A stretch of DNA of 64,000 bases. Source: Azorinus chamasolen (Eukaryota > Mollusca > Bivalvia > Cardiida > Solecurtidae). The notes beneath the pieces were generated by a model that saw only the letters and a list, made by a program, of their open reading frames with translations, did no database searches and was not told the DNA's origin. The translations under genes and the position numbers were made by a program. Below, piece after piece: positions 20,698-32,292 of the stretch. The DNA lies in assembly GCA_963576725.1 (NCBI GenBank), contig OY755252.1, positions 29,033,078 to 29,097,077 of the forward strand, given 5' to 3'. Positions within the stretch are counted from its first letter, which is position 1; each line of letters starts with the position of its first letter.

Positions 20698-21174
20698 ACG
20701 TATAGGTCATGCAGAAAACCCCACATATAAAACCACACAGTATCACAAACAACATCAAGAAAACAAATACCAACCAATGAATGTGCCTATTAAAACACAA
20801 AAGGGGCACTCAAAGACATAACAAACAAACAATAAGGCATATGCATGAAAAACCGTTTATATGAAGAACATGGTTAACTGCCACCTTCACAGAAAACCTT
20901 TGACAGGTTTGTTATCACCCCTTATATAAACTCTATCACAGGAGGACATACTACTATCTGAATTACGGCCACATTATGCTTCTGGCAGTGCAATCTGATT
21001 ATAGCTAACATCGCCTATTCCACTATAAATAATCAGGAACACACTATGTGTGCATAAAGCAAATAGCCATATGTTTAGTTGACGTCGACTATTCATCATC
21101 TTTTAAAGCGTAAAATCATACTCCCAATTATTAATATTCCGTCCACCACTGCTAAGGTCTTTTACTAATAGAAC

Positions 21175-21985
21175 AAAGCAGAGACTATGTACAAACACAG
21201 ACAAATGGTCCTAGTCAGAGACAGGGAGTAAAGACTTTGACAACAATTTTCCTGACAATCTATCTGTTCTAGTCAGAGATAGAAAGTACATACACAGACA
21301 AATAATTTCTTGACATGTCATCTCTGCTAGTCAGAGGTAGAAAGTACGTACACCGACAAATGTTTTTTTGGCGGTCTATCTCGCCTAGTCAGCTACAGGA
21401 ATCGCATGCATCGACAATTGTTTTCATGACGGTATATCCCTTCCTGGTCAACGAAGAAGGTACAGACACCGACAAATCTTTTTTGACGTAGTCTGTTCCT
21501 AGTCAGAGTAAGAAAACACAGACCACGGTAAATATTTCTGTGACGGTCAAATGTTCACCAACGGTCGATCTGTTCCTATTGAGAGAGAATGTGCTATTGC
21601 CGATTATTTTTTTTCCCAAAGGTATATCTGTTTTTTCGTCAGAGGCAGAAAGTGCATACCTCGGCAAATGTTATTTTGACGGTCCATGTGTTCCTAGTCA
21701 GAGACAGTAAATACAGATCCCGACCAATGTTTTCGTGACGGTCCATCTGTTCCTAGTCAGAGACAGAATGTACAGACTCGGTAAATGTTTCTTGATTGTC
21801 CATCCGTTCCAAATCAGAGCAGTCTATCTGTTTCTGGTTAACGAAGAAAATACTATCGCCAATAAATGTTTCCTTGACGTATTTTCTGTTCCTTAACAGA
21901 TACAGAGTGTAAAGACACACAGTACAAACCCTGAAACAGTTTTTACTGAAGAGCTATCTGTTTCCAAATAAAGATAGCAAGTCAA
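21175..21985. repeat. Intronic minisatellite, about 55-60 bp period
   Basis: About 13 diverged units with CTAGTCAGAGACAGAAAGTA, CAGACACCGACAAATG and GACGGTCTATCTGTTC. The orthologous array in copy 2 is 58811-59600. The units differ within an array more than matching units differ between arrays, so the array predates the duplication. Confidence 0.8.
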
Positions 21986-22974
21986 AATTGCACGGCTAGA
22001 TCAAAATGTTTTCACAGTAATATACCTATACTGTATTCATAAAAGACAAATACATTAAAGAAATAATATATGATCGGCTATCAAACAGCAAGTTTGAGCA
22101 ACCACACATACTGATGTTCTGTGAGAGCACAAACAGTATATATCGATTAAGGTAGTGAGGTAGGTTCTTATTAAATAATATTAGCTAAATCATTAGCTAT
22201 ATTAGTTAATTTGGTTATTTTTCAAAACCATCGACAGACTAACATTTAAACTCCATTTAAAAATGCAAGTTTGAAAATTTGCATACGACCAGTACAAAGT
22301 CATCTTTTGGACTATGGTAATTGCAATTAGTCAATATGTAAATCGTTAGCATGTCTAGGTAACCATTTTACAGAATTTTAATAAAAACCTCCAGTTAGGA
22401 ATTGTTATATTGTAGTCTTAAAACACTTGAAAGTCTGCCTCACACTACGTTTAGTTTAATTTTAGACGAACAGAACAATTCTTTTAGACCGCGTATAATT
22501 CGGACACAAAATACAAAAGTTATGTTTGTTTGTAAAAGTGGACCACATTGAATGTTGATTTGCTGGCAAAATCAAATAAAACAATTAAAATCACCCCCAA
22601 CGGTGATGCGTAATCCGATAATTATTTATAGCTTTCTATCAAATTTGTGTTTAAAGGAGAGCTAATATCGTGGGTGACCTTTTTCACTAAACTCCCCTTA
22701 TTTCTTCCACGCGATCATTCAAAACAGCTGATTTTATTGTGTTTTACCCATAAAATCACTCATTATAAACGTGTCCTACTGTGCTTATCTAGTCACGCGA
22801 CATACATCATATTTTCATCACTATTATCTTTATTATCAAAACAACTATTGAAAGAGTGTATGTATTAGGTACAATTACAGAAGATGATTGTGATTTAACA
22901 ATCAAACATAGGACTAAAGTGTCGGTTTAGTTGCTTAGCCGTTACTAAATAAACGTATAATCCTTTAACACAGT
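21986..22974. other. Intronic sequence without recognised features
   Basis: It aligns closely with 59601-60620. An open frame at 22647-22868 is preserved in part at 60330-60545 but shows no similarity and no sign of coding constraint. Confidence 0.5.
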
Positions 22975-23133
22975 TGCAAACAGAGTAGACCCAGATCACA
23001 CGGCTCCTGTGTGAGATTTGTTCTGTTTACTTATGGAACATGTAGATACGATTTTACGTTTTCTGTAATGGTAATTGCTTTTGTGTTAAATCTATGTTTT
23101 AATTACGTGACTATAAATGGGGTAAAGGGTTAA
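22975..23133. mobile_element. Family C MITE remnant
   Basis: The hairpin TTGCAAACAGAGTAGACCCA with ACGGCTCCTGTGTGAG, and a right end GGGGTAAAGGGTTAA (TTAA 23130-23133). Confidence 0.6.
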
Positions 23134-23464
23134 TAGCGACTGTATTGTTTTGGCAAACCAGTAATCATCAGTTTTGGGTTGTTGCCAGGTTATATGCATA
23201 TTTTTACATACGCGTGAAGAATGAAGATTGACATGCAGGAATCAGCAGGGCAAACTGGACATTGTAATGAATTTACAGTATACTATACAGTCCATGGAGC
23301 AACTGTTGATATTTGCTTGATATTGTCCCGTTCTCTACGTTTTAATGTTACACGTCTTTCACTTATTGCGTTAACCTCCTATGTTCGCAACCGCGAATCA
23401 CGTTCATGTACACAGACTTTGGTCTAAACACACTTATCTCCAATTATCATTGTACACAAACTAT

Positions 23465-23570
23465 TTTATTTGTGATCGCTGTTGTTGTAGATTAGTCGGA
23501 GAGGGGATATGTTAATCTACCCTGTTTGTATGTGGTGTTTCCTACATTACATACAAGCAATATAATTTGA
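23465..23570 (+). mobile_element. SINE1 remnant with internal deletion
   Basis: The box A-like head TGTTGTAGATTAGTCGGAGA (23482-23501) and GGGGATATG are joined directly to the tail TATGTGGTGTTTCCTACAT. The middle of the repeat is missing. Copies are at 61105-61190 and 61751-61837. Confidence 0.6.
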
Positions 23571-23849
23571 TTATGGTTGTCTATTGTTTTATCAGACGAT
23601 TATTTGCGCTCATGGTCTAATTAGCATCTCCCCTTGGTTCCATAGATAAGTCCATCTTCATAAATGGCTGACTAGTTAAGTCAGAAAACTGGTCGGCGAT
23701 ATTAGGAAAAGAGGATTTACGCAGCTTTTGTATTATATTGTATTATATTTAGTGGCATTTATGTAATGCAAAGCATAGAAGCGATTCGTGGATGTACATC
23801 GCTATGGTGTCGTTCGATTCCTTCAGCTGCAAACACAGATAAGTTCATC

Positions 23850-24030
23850 ACAGTATTATGTTCCCTAATTACCCTTTACAATTACTGTGCGGGTCACAAG
23901 AGTCTGCAGTGTCAGTCATATTACACTTTTCTAAATATAAACTAAACTAGTCCCTTAATACTGACCATAAGTTTTACCTGTTTGAAACTTGGAATATACC
24001 ATTTGAAAAGTCAGCGTTGTAAGGGTGAAT
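23850..24030. mobile_element. Family D MITE remnant
   Basis: TTACCCTTTACAATTACTG at the left and GTCAGCGTTGTAAGGGTGAA at the right. The orthologue is 62168-62338. Confidence 0.55.
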
Positions 24031-24104
24031 GTGCGGGAAACTATTGGGCCATACCTTTGCAAAAATGTAGTACATGATCAAAAGAGTCACGAGGGGGTCC
24101 TGTG

Positions 24105-24450
24105 ATCAGGGTCTTGACCACAGGGGCCATTTAGTCGGGCTACAATTGTGTAGATGGTCTAAAACTTCACCATCAATTGATTCGGTCGATTTAGTGTTAT
24201 AATGTATATACAAGGGGTCCAACTACAGATTCGCTAAATTCCCGACCCATTTGATATAACGCCCGGGTTCAGACAGCCAAGATCGTATAACGTGAAGCTG
24301 AGACATTATACAATGTACTTTTTAAACAATATACATTTTGATACATTCCGACTAAGCCATAGCCAGTACCGACGTGAAATTCCTACAAAATACGCTGATT
24401 TTGCTTACGCAACAACAATTACCGTTTGACCCCATTGTAAAACGGCCATA
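24105..24450. repeat. Left arm of a palindromic repeat (right arm absent here)
   Basis: ACCACAGGGGCCATTTAG, ACAAGGGGTCCAACTAC and CGACGTGAAATTCCTAC match the left arm at 62420-62960, whose inverted partner is at 63325-63607. In copy 1 the sequence passes from AAATATCAAGCTT straight to GCACATTTAAC. Confidence 0.7.
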
Positions 24451-24617
24451 ATCGCGATGCTTCGTGACAAAATGGTTGTGCAGTCAATACATATGACAAA
24501 AAGCTGTCATTTAAATATCAAGCTTGCACATTTAACAACATTGTACCATTTATCGGATGAACCTTATATCTTACATGGTAATCCGATCGCTTGTGTCCTT
24601 ATTAAACCCCCGTGTAC

Positions 24618-24622
24618 GTATA

Positions 24623-24655
<33 letters not shown>

Positions 24656-24660
24656 ATATG
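24618..24660. repeat. TA microsatellite before exon 2
   Basis: About 40 bases of alternating TA, 130 bases before the acceptor. The copy 2 intron has only about 14 bases here (63857-63870). Confidence 0.9.
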
Positions 24661-24791
24661 CATCCTTCGTTATGATACAACATGTATATGTTTTATTCAG
24701 ATACAGAACTATGTTTTTATTTGACTGCTGCCTTTTTCCCATTTTGTTAAATCACTTGTTATAATATCTTCCTGTTTTCAATCTCTTTCAG

Positions 24792-25610
24792 ATGCCTGTT
24801 TTGTACGCATACACTGGACGTGCCGCATACATCCAGGTAGTTACAGCAGAAACTGTATGCGCCCTTGATACATGGCATTTTCCATTTGACCATCACACTT
24901 GCTCGATAGACCTTGCCGTCAATAAATGGAGGATACATATGACAAATTTATCTGAGGAATTCGACTTAAGGCAATATGAGCCAGATGGTTCATGGGACAT
25001 TATAGATGTTGATATAATTGGCATGACGACTGGACTTTTCAGAACCAACATTACAATTATCCGCAAGCCAACCTATATCCTCGTAAATATAGTTTTACCA
25101 ATTACTATTATTGCATTTTTATCGCCAATAGTGTTCCTGCTTCCAAACAAGTCAGGTGAAAGGGTAGGCTTTTCAATCACGACACTGTTAGCCATATCAT
25201 TATATATGACGATTGTCGCAGATCATATTCCTAATAAGTCAAACCCAATACCGCTATTGTCTTCATTGCTGTTCGTAGCATACGCTCTGACTGCATTTGT
25301 AGTGGTTGTCGTCGTTGTCAACGCGAGAATATATCGTTTGCCTCACAATGTGACCATTCCTCGTTTTTTGCTGCATCTTCTCGTTGCGACAAAGTGCTGT
25401 TGTCGCTGCTTTAAGCGACGAAATGTGCAACTAGTAAAACATCAGGAAGAGGACGAGGATGAGGACCGAGCTTTAAAAGGAGACGATGCAACTGTCCTGG
25501 ACAGTAATCTGGTTACCTGGAAAGATATAAGTTGGGCAATAGACATGTTCTTCATGTTCCTTATTTACCTAGTGAAAGTTGTGCTGATGGTTGTCTTCTG
25601 GAGTAACTAA
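24792..25610 (+). CDS. Nicotinic acetylcholine receptor-like subunit, copy 1, exon 2
   Basis: This exon completes the receptor (272 residues, joined length 400, stop TAA 25608-25610). Cys 23 and Cys 37 of the exon are 13 residues apart around WHFPFD, the Cys-loop signature. M1 is about 94-118, M2 about 122-146 (SGERVGFSITTLLAISLYMT with Glu at the inner end, as in cation channels), M3 about 153-177 and M4 about 247-270. The M3-M4 loop is short and carries a CCCRC cluster and an acidic EEDEDED run. No Cys lies between the Cys-loop and M1, so the vicinal Cys pair of alpha subunits is missing; it is best called non-alpha or divergent. Cation selectivity and ligand are inferred. The acceptor CTCTTTCAG precedes 24792 in phase 0. 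Confidence 0.92.
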   Translation: MPVLYAYTGRAAYIQVVTAETVCALDTWHFPFDHHTCSIDLAVNKWRIHMTNLSEEFDLRQYEPDGSWDIIDVDIIGMTTGLFRTNITIIRKPTYILVNIVLPITIIAFLSPIVFLLPNKSGERVGFSITTLLAISLYMTIVADHIPNKSNPIPLLSSLLFVAYALTAFVVVVVVVNARIYRLPHNVTIPRFLLHLLVATKCCCRCFKRRNVQLVKHQEEDEDEDRALKGDDATVLDSNLVTWKDISWAIDMFFMFLIYLVKVVLMVVFWSN

Positions 25611-26059
25611 ATGTTCAGAACACCCATGATCACGGGCCAATTTAGGTGTACTTGTCCCTTGTACTTTATTTTATTAGATACATGATGACCTGCTAAAACA
25701 CGCTAATTACTATTATAAAGCATTATTTGAGCATTAGGCCGTGGTTTATGCTCGAACTCATACTTACTCCTACTTTTGTAATTTCGCATGTTTTTGCGTT
25801 ATTTAGTGAGTCGGTATTCGACTATAGGGTCCACGGTAACGTGGTCTGTTGTTTGTAAAGCGGAATACTGAATTCAGAGCTCCAGATAAGATGTGTTATT
25901 AGTAGATGAGTTGGGACCTTTATCTGTTTCTCAGATATACTGGTGCATGTGTTTGTCTTCCGTATATTTCTTCCAAAAATGTGTTTGACCAAAATGACCA
26001 TGATCCCATACATGGGACAGCAGGATCTAAACTGTTTGGCACTGTGTTTGGTTTTAGAC
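25611..26059. other. Downstream of receptor copy 1, no recognised feature
   Basis: No AATAAA was found close to the stop codon. Short frames on both strands have no similarity. Confidence 0.45.
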
Positions 26060-26253
26060 CAAACCCCTTTGAATGTGTCTACCGAAAAGGAGCATTAACT
26101 ACAGAAAATGATCATTGTAAAACTGTGTAGATCTGAAACCATTGTGGTAAATACAGCATTAGCTCGTAAGGAGCAAATACTATATTTCTAACTATGGTTT
26201 CAAAAAGTGACTTAAACAGAAGCGTCAACAGACGTCAATATGAGGGAATGGGT
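26060..26253. mobile_element. Family B MITE, degraded
   Basis: GAAACCATTGTGGTAAATAC with AGCTCGTAAGGAGC in the middle, and a right end TATGAGGGAATGGGTTCAA in which TTAA has become TTCAA. Confidence 0.65.
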
Positions 26254-26982
26254 TCAATAAAGCAAAATGAATGCACACCAACTTTAAAACCTGAACCTGA
26301 TGCAGACAACTCTGTGCCCTACAGGTAACAATGTTGTAACTGAAACGGTTAAAGCAGATGAATTCTGTCAAAATTGATATCATCAACGTGAGGAAGACCA
26401 CTGTTCAAAACTAAAAGTTTACATATGAATGTCTTGAATGCTTTCATTGCAGGCATTGTCGTCTTATGTGTACAATTTCGCTTGCCTCAGGTTTAAAATG
26501 GCATTAGTGCCATTTCCTTATAAAATGATAAACATAGTCACCTAGTGTCTCCGCAGAATTCAAATAATCTGCATCGTATTCAGCACAGACCCGTCTTCAT
26601 ATTAGTGAAATTGTTACATCATTAACCTTTTCCTTCATATAAACGTGTTGTCACGCATTTGAGCAGTCTGCTCTAGGTCTACTGTTTGCTAATAAAAATT
26701 GAAAGTTCTAATTATGTACTTCCTAAAATGGCTACACTGCTCATCCTTCCATATTTCAATATAATCATTTTGTCCATGATAATTCAGTAAGTACTGAACT
26801 TTGGAATAAACGTAGAACAGAGAAAAGGTTATGCCTTAAATATACACAACCGTCATATCACATATATCGCATTTGAAACGAGAATGCCCGTACACGTTGC
26901 GTAAGCTAGGTATTCTACCGCAATATACTATAAGGATAATGCACTGTAATCCGCATTTATTTGAGGTTATCACACGCACTGT
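26254..26982. other. Non-genic
   Basis: No gene. TTAACCTTTTCCTTCATA at about 26620 looks like an isolated MITE end. Confidence 0.45.
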
Positions 26983-27187
26983 TTAACCCCTTACTCCATG
27001 GGTATTTTTTGCGATTAATTGTTAGAATAGCACATACACACATGGACCCAGAAATATTTGGCCAATCAAGAAACTGTAGAATCATATCTATACCATATCA
27101 TAAGCAAACTGAGAAGACAAGATCAAACGACTCCTATAGGGTTTACTCTGTTTGCGAAGGCGTATTTATTGAATAAAGGCCTAAACC
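26983..27187. mobile_element. Family C MITE, degraded
   Basis: TTAACCCCTTACTCCATGG at the left, hairpin AGCAAACTGAGAAGACAAGA / GGGTTTACTCTGTTTGC with core GACTCCTATAGG, and a decayed right end near 27187. Confidence 0.65.
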
Positions 27188-27338
27188 GTTACACACAGGA
27201 ACGTATGGTGAAGTTCCAGATGCGTAAGTTGTTTCGCCACCCCGGGTTTGTATAATAATGACCAATTAACTCTTTCACGTCCAGTGTCGCATCTGCGTTT
27301 CCCTAAGCAAAACAGTTTGGATCCAGTTGAGACGACCA

Positions 27339-27535
27339 GGGTCAATGCTTATAAAGCTTTTAGTTGAGTCTGAGTTTCGTTCTCAAGCTTTTGATTGGTC
27401 AGATTTGAGTTCTCAAGCTTTTGATTGGTCAGATTTGAGCCTTTTGGTCAGATTTGAGCCAAAGGCTCAAATCTGACCAATCAAAAGCTTGAGAACGTAC
27501 TCAGACTCAACTAAAAGTTTTATAAGCATGGGCCC
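27339..27535. mobile_element. Foldback MITE (copy 2 of 3)
   Basis: The same design as 12064-12241, with one extra internal TTGATTGGTCAGATTTGAG unit (197 bp). Its right end abuts a tRNA 5'-half-like sequence. Confidence 0.8.
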
Positions 27536-27540
27536 TGGAC

Positions 27541-27585
27541 CATGCGAACACTCTTCCGACTGAGCTACCAAGCCACAGGACTTTA
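27541..27585 (-). tRNA. tRNA 5'-half-like fragment
   Basis: On the minus strand GTGGCTTGGTAGCTCAGTCG and GAAGAGTGTTCGCATGG look like the acceptor strand, D-arm (box A) and start of the anticodon arm of a tRNA. The 3' half is missing; the foldback MITE begins where it should continue. It is a pseudogene or SINE head. Confidence 0.55.
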
Positions 27586-28197
27586 GCCTATCAACTATTT
27601 TACCACAATCTGTACCTGGCTACATATCACTTTAACCCTTTCCCTGTTCTATATTGTTTGCAAATTTCAATATCTACTAAATAATTATGGTCACAATAGT
27701 TATACTGAAATATTGAAAGTGGAACATAGAAGCCATTACTTTAAACATGCATTAAGCTGCCAAGCGTGTTTCTAGATATGCATATGTATACATTTTAGAG
27801 CAATTCTGTATCGCAATAAGGACTGAACGTTTTGTTTGAATTATCCCTATGTTCGAGTTATCCTAAGTTCGACATATCAACGTTTAACTCTAGTAGAGCG
27901 AAACGAGAAAACTACAGATTTAGTTTTATAAAAACAAACCATGCTTCAATGGGCAATTTTGCTCTTGAACAAACCACAAGCTATACTATATCTGTATATA
28001 CCAAGTGCTTGGTGCCCTATTTCAATAATATTCAGAGCAGTTGACAAAGGTGCATTTTGAACTACTAAACTCGCCATTCAGCCACCATTGTGACGTCACT
28101 TTATGACATATTCTAACGGGTAGTATCAACATACGGTTTGGTGGAGATATAAACTTTGTTACTTTTTGCATCTTATCTTCGTCTCGGCAGATGATTG
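27586..28197. other. Non-genic
   Basis: No gene recognised. TTTAACCCTTTCCCTGTTC at about 27631 is another isolated MITE-like end. Confidence 0.4.
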
Positions 28198-28199
28198 TA

Positions 28200-28402
28200 C
28201 AGTAAATTCTCGATTATTCGATTTTTGGTATAGATTGATTTAGACACTTTTAGGCAGGTGGAAGCTGAATGCATTACGAAAGTCATGCAGAAAGCTACTA
28301 GAGGAGTTTTCTGCATGACTTTCACCATGCATTAAGCTGCCACCTGTGTTAAGGATCGATAATGATACGTATTTTAGTGTTCGTATAATGGATATTTTGC
28401 TG
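28200..28402. mobile_element. Pogo-like MITE, family E
   Basis: CAGTAAATTCTCGATTATTCG at the left and ATATTTTGCTG at the right are flanked by TA on both sides. The hairpin holds AAGTCATGCAGAAAGCTACT and its complement. The fresh version of this family is 48152-48340. Confidence 0.75.
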
Positions 28403-28449
28403 TATTTTTTTTAAATTTTACTCATATATTACGCACTGTATTTAAACCC

Positions 28450-28637
28450 GTTAACTCTTACTTTGCTGGACACGAGCCACGTATGTCCTTTGCAAGCAAT
28501 GAAGTCCCAGATGAGAGTGTTCCTGTTTGTCATGCTTCACTTTTCTGTTGAAAAATCTCTAAACATGCACCATATTTAGCTTTACCTGTTTGTGTTTTGG
28601 TAGGGTCCATATGCAATGTCAGCTTTGTAATGGTTAA
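28450..28637. mobile_element. Family D MITE, degraded
   Basis: TTAACTCTTACTTTGCTGG at the left, TGTCAGCTTTGTAATGGTTAA at the right, with a decayed hairpin. Confidence 0.55.
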
Positions 28638-28973
28638 AGTCCGATCATACTTAGCCTGATGTTTCCTTGTGAAACAAGACAATATTGACCTTTAGACCAA
28701 AAAATAGTTTGAACATTGGCAAACAAATCGTGATGCTCGTAAAGTTTTTCATTTTGAATAAAAGAACGGGATCGAGCACGGTCTATGTCGCTATTTCCGC
28801 ACCCCTAATTCTTTATTCTCGCTCGTCAGCACAGACAACATAAATGTGGAGGGAAAATGAGGTAGGCTTTGTATACAATCTTTAATAATGGGTTGGAAGG
28901 TACTAAGTGAAATTTGATAATCGAATGTAAATGTTTACAACAGACGACTGCAGTCAAACTGACAAAGTGGACT
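28638..28973. other. Non-genic
   Basis: No gene or repeat family recognised. Confidence 0.4.
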
Positions 28974-29455
28974 TCTGATCCTTCGAGATCATGAATTTCA
29001 GTACTTCTTGTTTTGAAAAGTGAATACCGCTTAAGCCGGTGCTAGGGGGCGTGAGCAGTATTGCACTTTCAATTACTGTCCATGAACAGACTCAATAAAA
29101 CCGAGTCTGCAATTTTCTCCTTTTGTGTTGCAATCTTTGCTCTCGGGGGATCACCTCCCTTCAGAATTTATAATCTTCACAACAGCAGGTGTTAAGTGCT
29201 TGTGTGGCGGCCGTAAAACGTCGCCCCTTACTTCATTCTCAATGTTGTTATACCTTCTGATCCTTCGAGATCATGAATTTCAGTACTTCTTGTTTTGAAA
29301 ATTGAATACCGCTTAAGCCGGTGCTAGGTGGCGTGAGCAGTGTTGCACTTTCAATTACTGTTCATGAACAGACTCAATAAAACCGAGTCTGCAATTTTCT
29401 CCTTTTGTGTTGCAATCTTTGCTCTCGGGGGATCACCTTCCTTCAGAATTTACTC
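28974..29455 (+). repeat. Two tandem copies of repeat family G
   Basis: A 5'-truncated copy (28974-29170) and a fuller copy (29174-29455) follow each other and share nearly identical TTCGAGATCATGAATTTCAG to TTGCTCTCGGGGGATCACC segments. The inner hairpin CAGACTC / GAGTCTG is intact in both. Confidence 0.8.
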
Positions 29456-29482
29456 TCTACTTACTACCGCTGAGCTCTCTAT

Positions 29483-29735
29483 TTAACCCTGTTATCCATG
29501 AATGTTTCAGGTAAGAAAATGTTAACACCGTTAATATTAATTGGAGTAGTTCATTATAACGTCTCATGTCCACAGGAGGCTTAGGTGATACCTGAAACTG
29601 TCCAATCATATCTATATAATAAGCAAACAGATAAGACCCTGATAAGACGGTTCCTATAGGGGCGTTAGATCTGCGGATCTGGTTCTACTCTGTTTGCAAA
29701 GGGATAAAAGGTGTGTTTGTGGAGTAAACGGTTAA
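29483..29735. mobile_element. TTAA MITE, family C
   Basis: TTAA 29483-29486 and 29732-29735, ends CCCTGTTATCCATGAATG and TTTGTGGAGTAAACGG, hairpin GCAAACAGATAAGACCCTG / TGGTTCTACTCTGTTTGC with core GTTCCTATAGGGG. Confidence 0.75.
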
Positions 29736-29857
29736 ACAGTCTGAATGTTGATGACCACAACAGTGATGGCATGCCTGTAATTAGAAAGAGATACTCCTGA
29801 ACACAGGAAATACTGAAATGAACCGAATAGGGGTTGGATAAATCATTTGAATACAAC

Positions 29858-30055
29858 AGAACCTTCTGAAGCGGACATACGAATGACGTTTAATTGTGGG
29901 TCTGGTAGACAGGTGCTAGCTTAATGCAGGTTATAATGTAGAAAACCCCTGTAGAAACTGTCGGCATTACGTTTGCGCTGCATTAAGCAACCCCATGTGT
30001 TGAGATGGTATGCTTAATAAATGAATGACGGCTTATGACAGGCTCTGTCGTATAT
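29858..30055. mobile_element. Pogo-like MITE, family F
   Basis: CAGAACCTTCTGAAGCGG at the left, GCTTATGACAGGCTCTGTCG at the right, AGGTTATAATGTAG and GGCATTACG remnants of the hairpin between them. Confidence 0.6.
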
Positions 30056-30531
30056 ACATACATACCTTGACCTGAACTCCTCCAACAAATCTTGCAACAA
30101 CACCTTGCTAATCCTGTTATTTATTGTCGAATTAACCAAGTCATGTTTACAACATTCTCAGTTATTGCTCTCCCAAGTTGGCCTGAGACCCGATTGATTT
30201 CCGGCGTGTGTTACCAGGATTGTTCGTAATACTCTGTGACAAACAATAGCAAACCAAAAGCCAGTAATAATCATGTTCCACGAGGATTGTATTCTTATAG
30301 CGAATTCTTATACCTTCGGAAATTTATCCGAGTAATACCGATGATGATAAACGGAAAATGCGTATGAGTCTCGGGTCAAATTGATGAGGGAAGGTACAGG
30401 AGACATTTCTACGCATGGTACAAATTGTATTGTTTTGTGGACACAAGATGAAACTGCCACAAGCCAGCCGGTATGCCTCTTCACATGAACAATACAAAAG
30501 TAAGACATCATTCGAAATCAAAAGCAGCACT
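30056..30531. other. Non-genic
   Basis: No gene; the minus-strand frames over 30308-30530 show no similarity. Confidence 0.4.
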
Positions 30532-30762
30532 GAGAAAATTGCAGAAATCCGAGTCTGTTCATGAACAGTTATTTAATGTGCAACACTATTTACGTCCCTT
30601 AGGAGGTTACTAGTGTTATTCAATCTTCATAACTAATAGCATCGAAACTTATGATCCCGAAGAACCAGAACATATACCAACACTGATAATGAAGTACGGG
30701 TGACTTTTTATGGCCGCCTCACAAGCACGTTACAACTGCTGTTGTGAAGTACACAAATTCTG
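30532..30762 (-). repeat. Repeat family G
   Basis: GAGTCTGTTCATGAACAG, TGATAATGAAGTACGGG and CAACTGCTGTTGTGAAGTA match the family in reverse. The 3' part is missing. Confidence 0.7.
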
Positions 30763-31169
30763 TAGGTATTCCATTTCATATTTCAGGTGGACTAATAAAC
30801 ATTTTATTACTCGATGTAAAATTATAATGATGACAGGGGCGTCAATGTAAGGCACGTGTGGGTTCATTTCCAGCACTGTGGGTATATTACATTGGAGAGG
30901 TTGGGTAAGCAGCTAGACAATGAATGCCCTCGCTCTAGATAGATTAACATTTGAGTCCTTTTTCAAACAGAGTATACCCAGATCAGACATCACCTACAGG
31001 AGCTATCTGATCTGGCTCTATTATGTTTGCTGTGTTACATACCTGATCCTACAGTTTCTGATATCTCCAGAATTTCATCTATTCATGTTCAACGACTTTC
31101 CGGAACACTCTCTCTCATACAACTTCTTTTTCACGCCCTTGAAAACAGGGAAGACCCAGATCAGATTGG
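30763..31169. other. Non-genic with one MITE hairpin
   Basis: At 30964-31030 AAACAGAGTATACCCAGATC pairs with GATCTGGCTCTATTATGTTT around ACCTACAGGAGC. No gene. Confidence 0.5.
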
Positions 31170-32292
31170 ACTTTGTAAACATCACCACTGGATCTATAGT
31201 TTTGATCCAAATATTTTGAAGCTCAACCCCTTACCTCATATGCTATTTTTAGACTAATCTTTTTGAATAAATCTACCGAAAAGGAGCATATACTAGGAAA
31301 CGAAATCTTTAGAATTGGGTAGTTTTGAAACCATTGATAAAATGAGCATTTGCTCCAAAGTTATGTATCTTCTGTTTCTTTTCAAAGTTATAATAATCCG
31401 AGAGTGAAACAGTTTCTATTGATATGAAAACACCATCGTATGACAAAATAAACATTAGCCCTTTGTTCGGGAATCATCGGTTTCACGGTGAATATCGAAT
31501 GTTTTGTAAAATGGCAACATTTTCAAACAGCTTGGATAAGTCAGGATTATCGATTTAATTTCGACACTGAAGGCACAATATCCTTATTATACCGTGAAAG
31601 GTAGGTAACTCCAGAAAAAGCATGGTTTGTGATGCGTTTTACCTCTATGGGTGGACTCGTCCTAAAGGTCACAACTCACGGGTCAATATCGAACTAAACA
31701 TGGACAGCATCAAAAACGCACTTTCCAGGTGTATACCTTACGTAAACACACGAATGATATGCCGAAGATTAATCAGTATCAGGTTAATTTTGCGTACAAT
31801 ACCGAGTATCGTCATTTGGACCAAATATAAGTTATCAATACCAAACTTTCAGGAGAATAAACACCGGGTAAGGCGTATTCACAATGTCAATGTCTAACAT
31901 GAATATTCAACAGGGAAAGTGTTAAACTACAATATATGACTAGACAAGTAACACGTGGTCTACTCTCATTCTACAACTGATGATGATAGATAAAGTGTGT
32001 AGACCCTGGCCAGTCTTGTTCAAACTTGAGCTGATCTAAATATAAACTGGCGCACCAGTCAAGTCGGTAGTATTTACAGTTGAACTTTGACAACATCGAA
32101 CTACGGGATAACAGAGGTCGGTCCTTCGAATTTACATTACAGAATTGTATCACTACTCATATCTAAAAACACATATGACACCTTAACGTAGATCTCGAAA
32201 GTAATGCTGAAAGCTCTTACAGGAGCATTTAGCATTACTACAGACATGCATTCAACTGAGAATTGAAACTTGCTCATATTTAGAAATTCGGC

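Larger units (their letters stand above)
165..24791 (+). repeat. Segmental duplication block A (contains receptor gene copy 1)
   Basis: This stretch aligns in order with block C (46845-64000) and, up to about 18140, with block B (31170-39480). Shared landmarks include the TTTGCACACAG hairpin (about 227 and 46910), the TCACTACTCATATCTA segment (7815, 32149, 48759) and the receptor first exon (19678, 57310). Large insertions unique to A are 1645-7797, 14796-17930 and several MITEs. The left boundary is approximate because the window starts there. Confidence 0.85.
20062..24791 (+). other. Intron of receptor copy 1
   Basis: A phase-0 intron of 4730 bp with a GTGAGT donor and a CTCTTTCAG acceptor. 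It carries hairpins, a family G repeat, a minisatellite, MITE remnants and a TA repeat, almost all shared with the intron of copy 2 (57660-64000). Confidence 0.85.

Noticed and set aside
24457..24675. A plus-strand frame in the receptor intron
   Set aside because: It lies inside the intron, ends in the TA microsatellite and is not conserved in copy 2.
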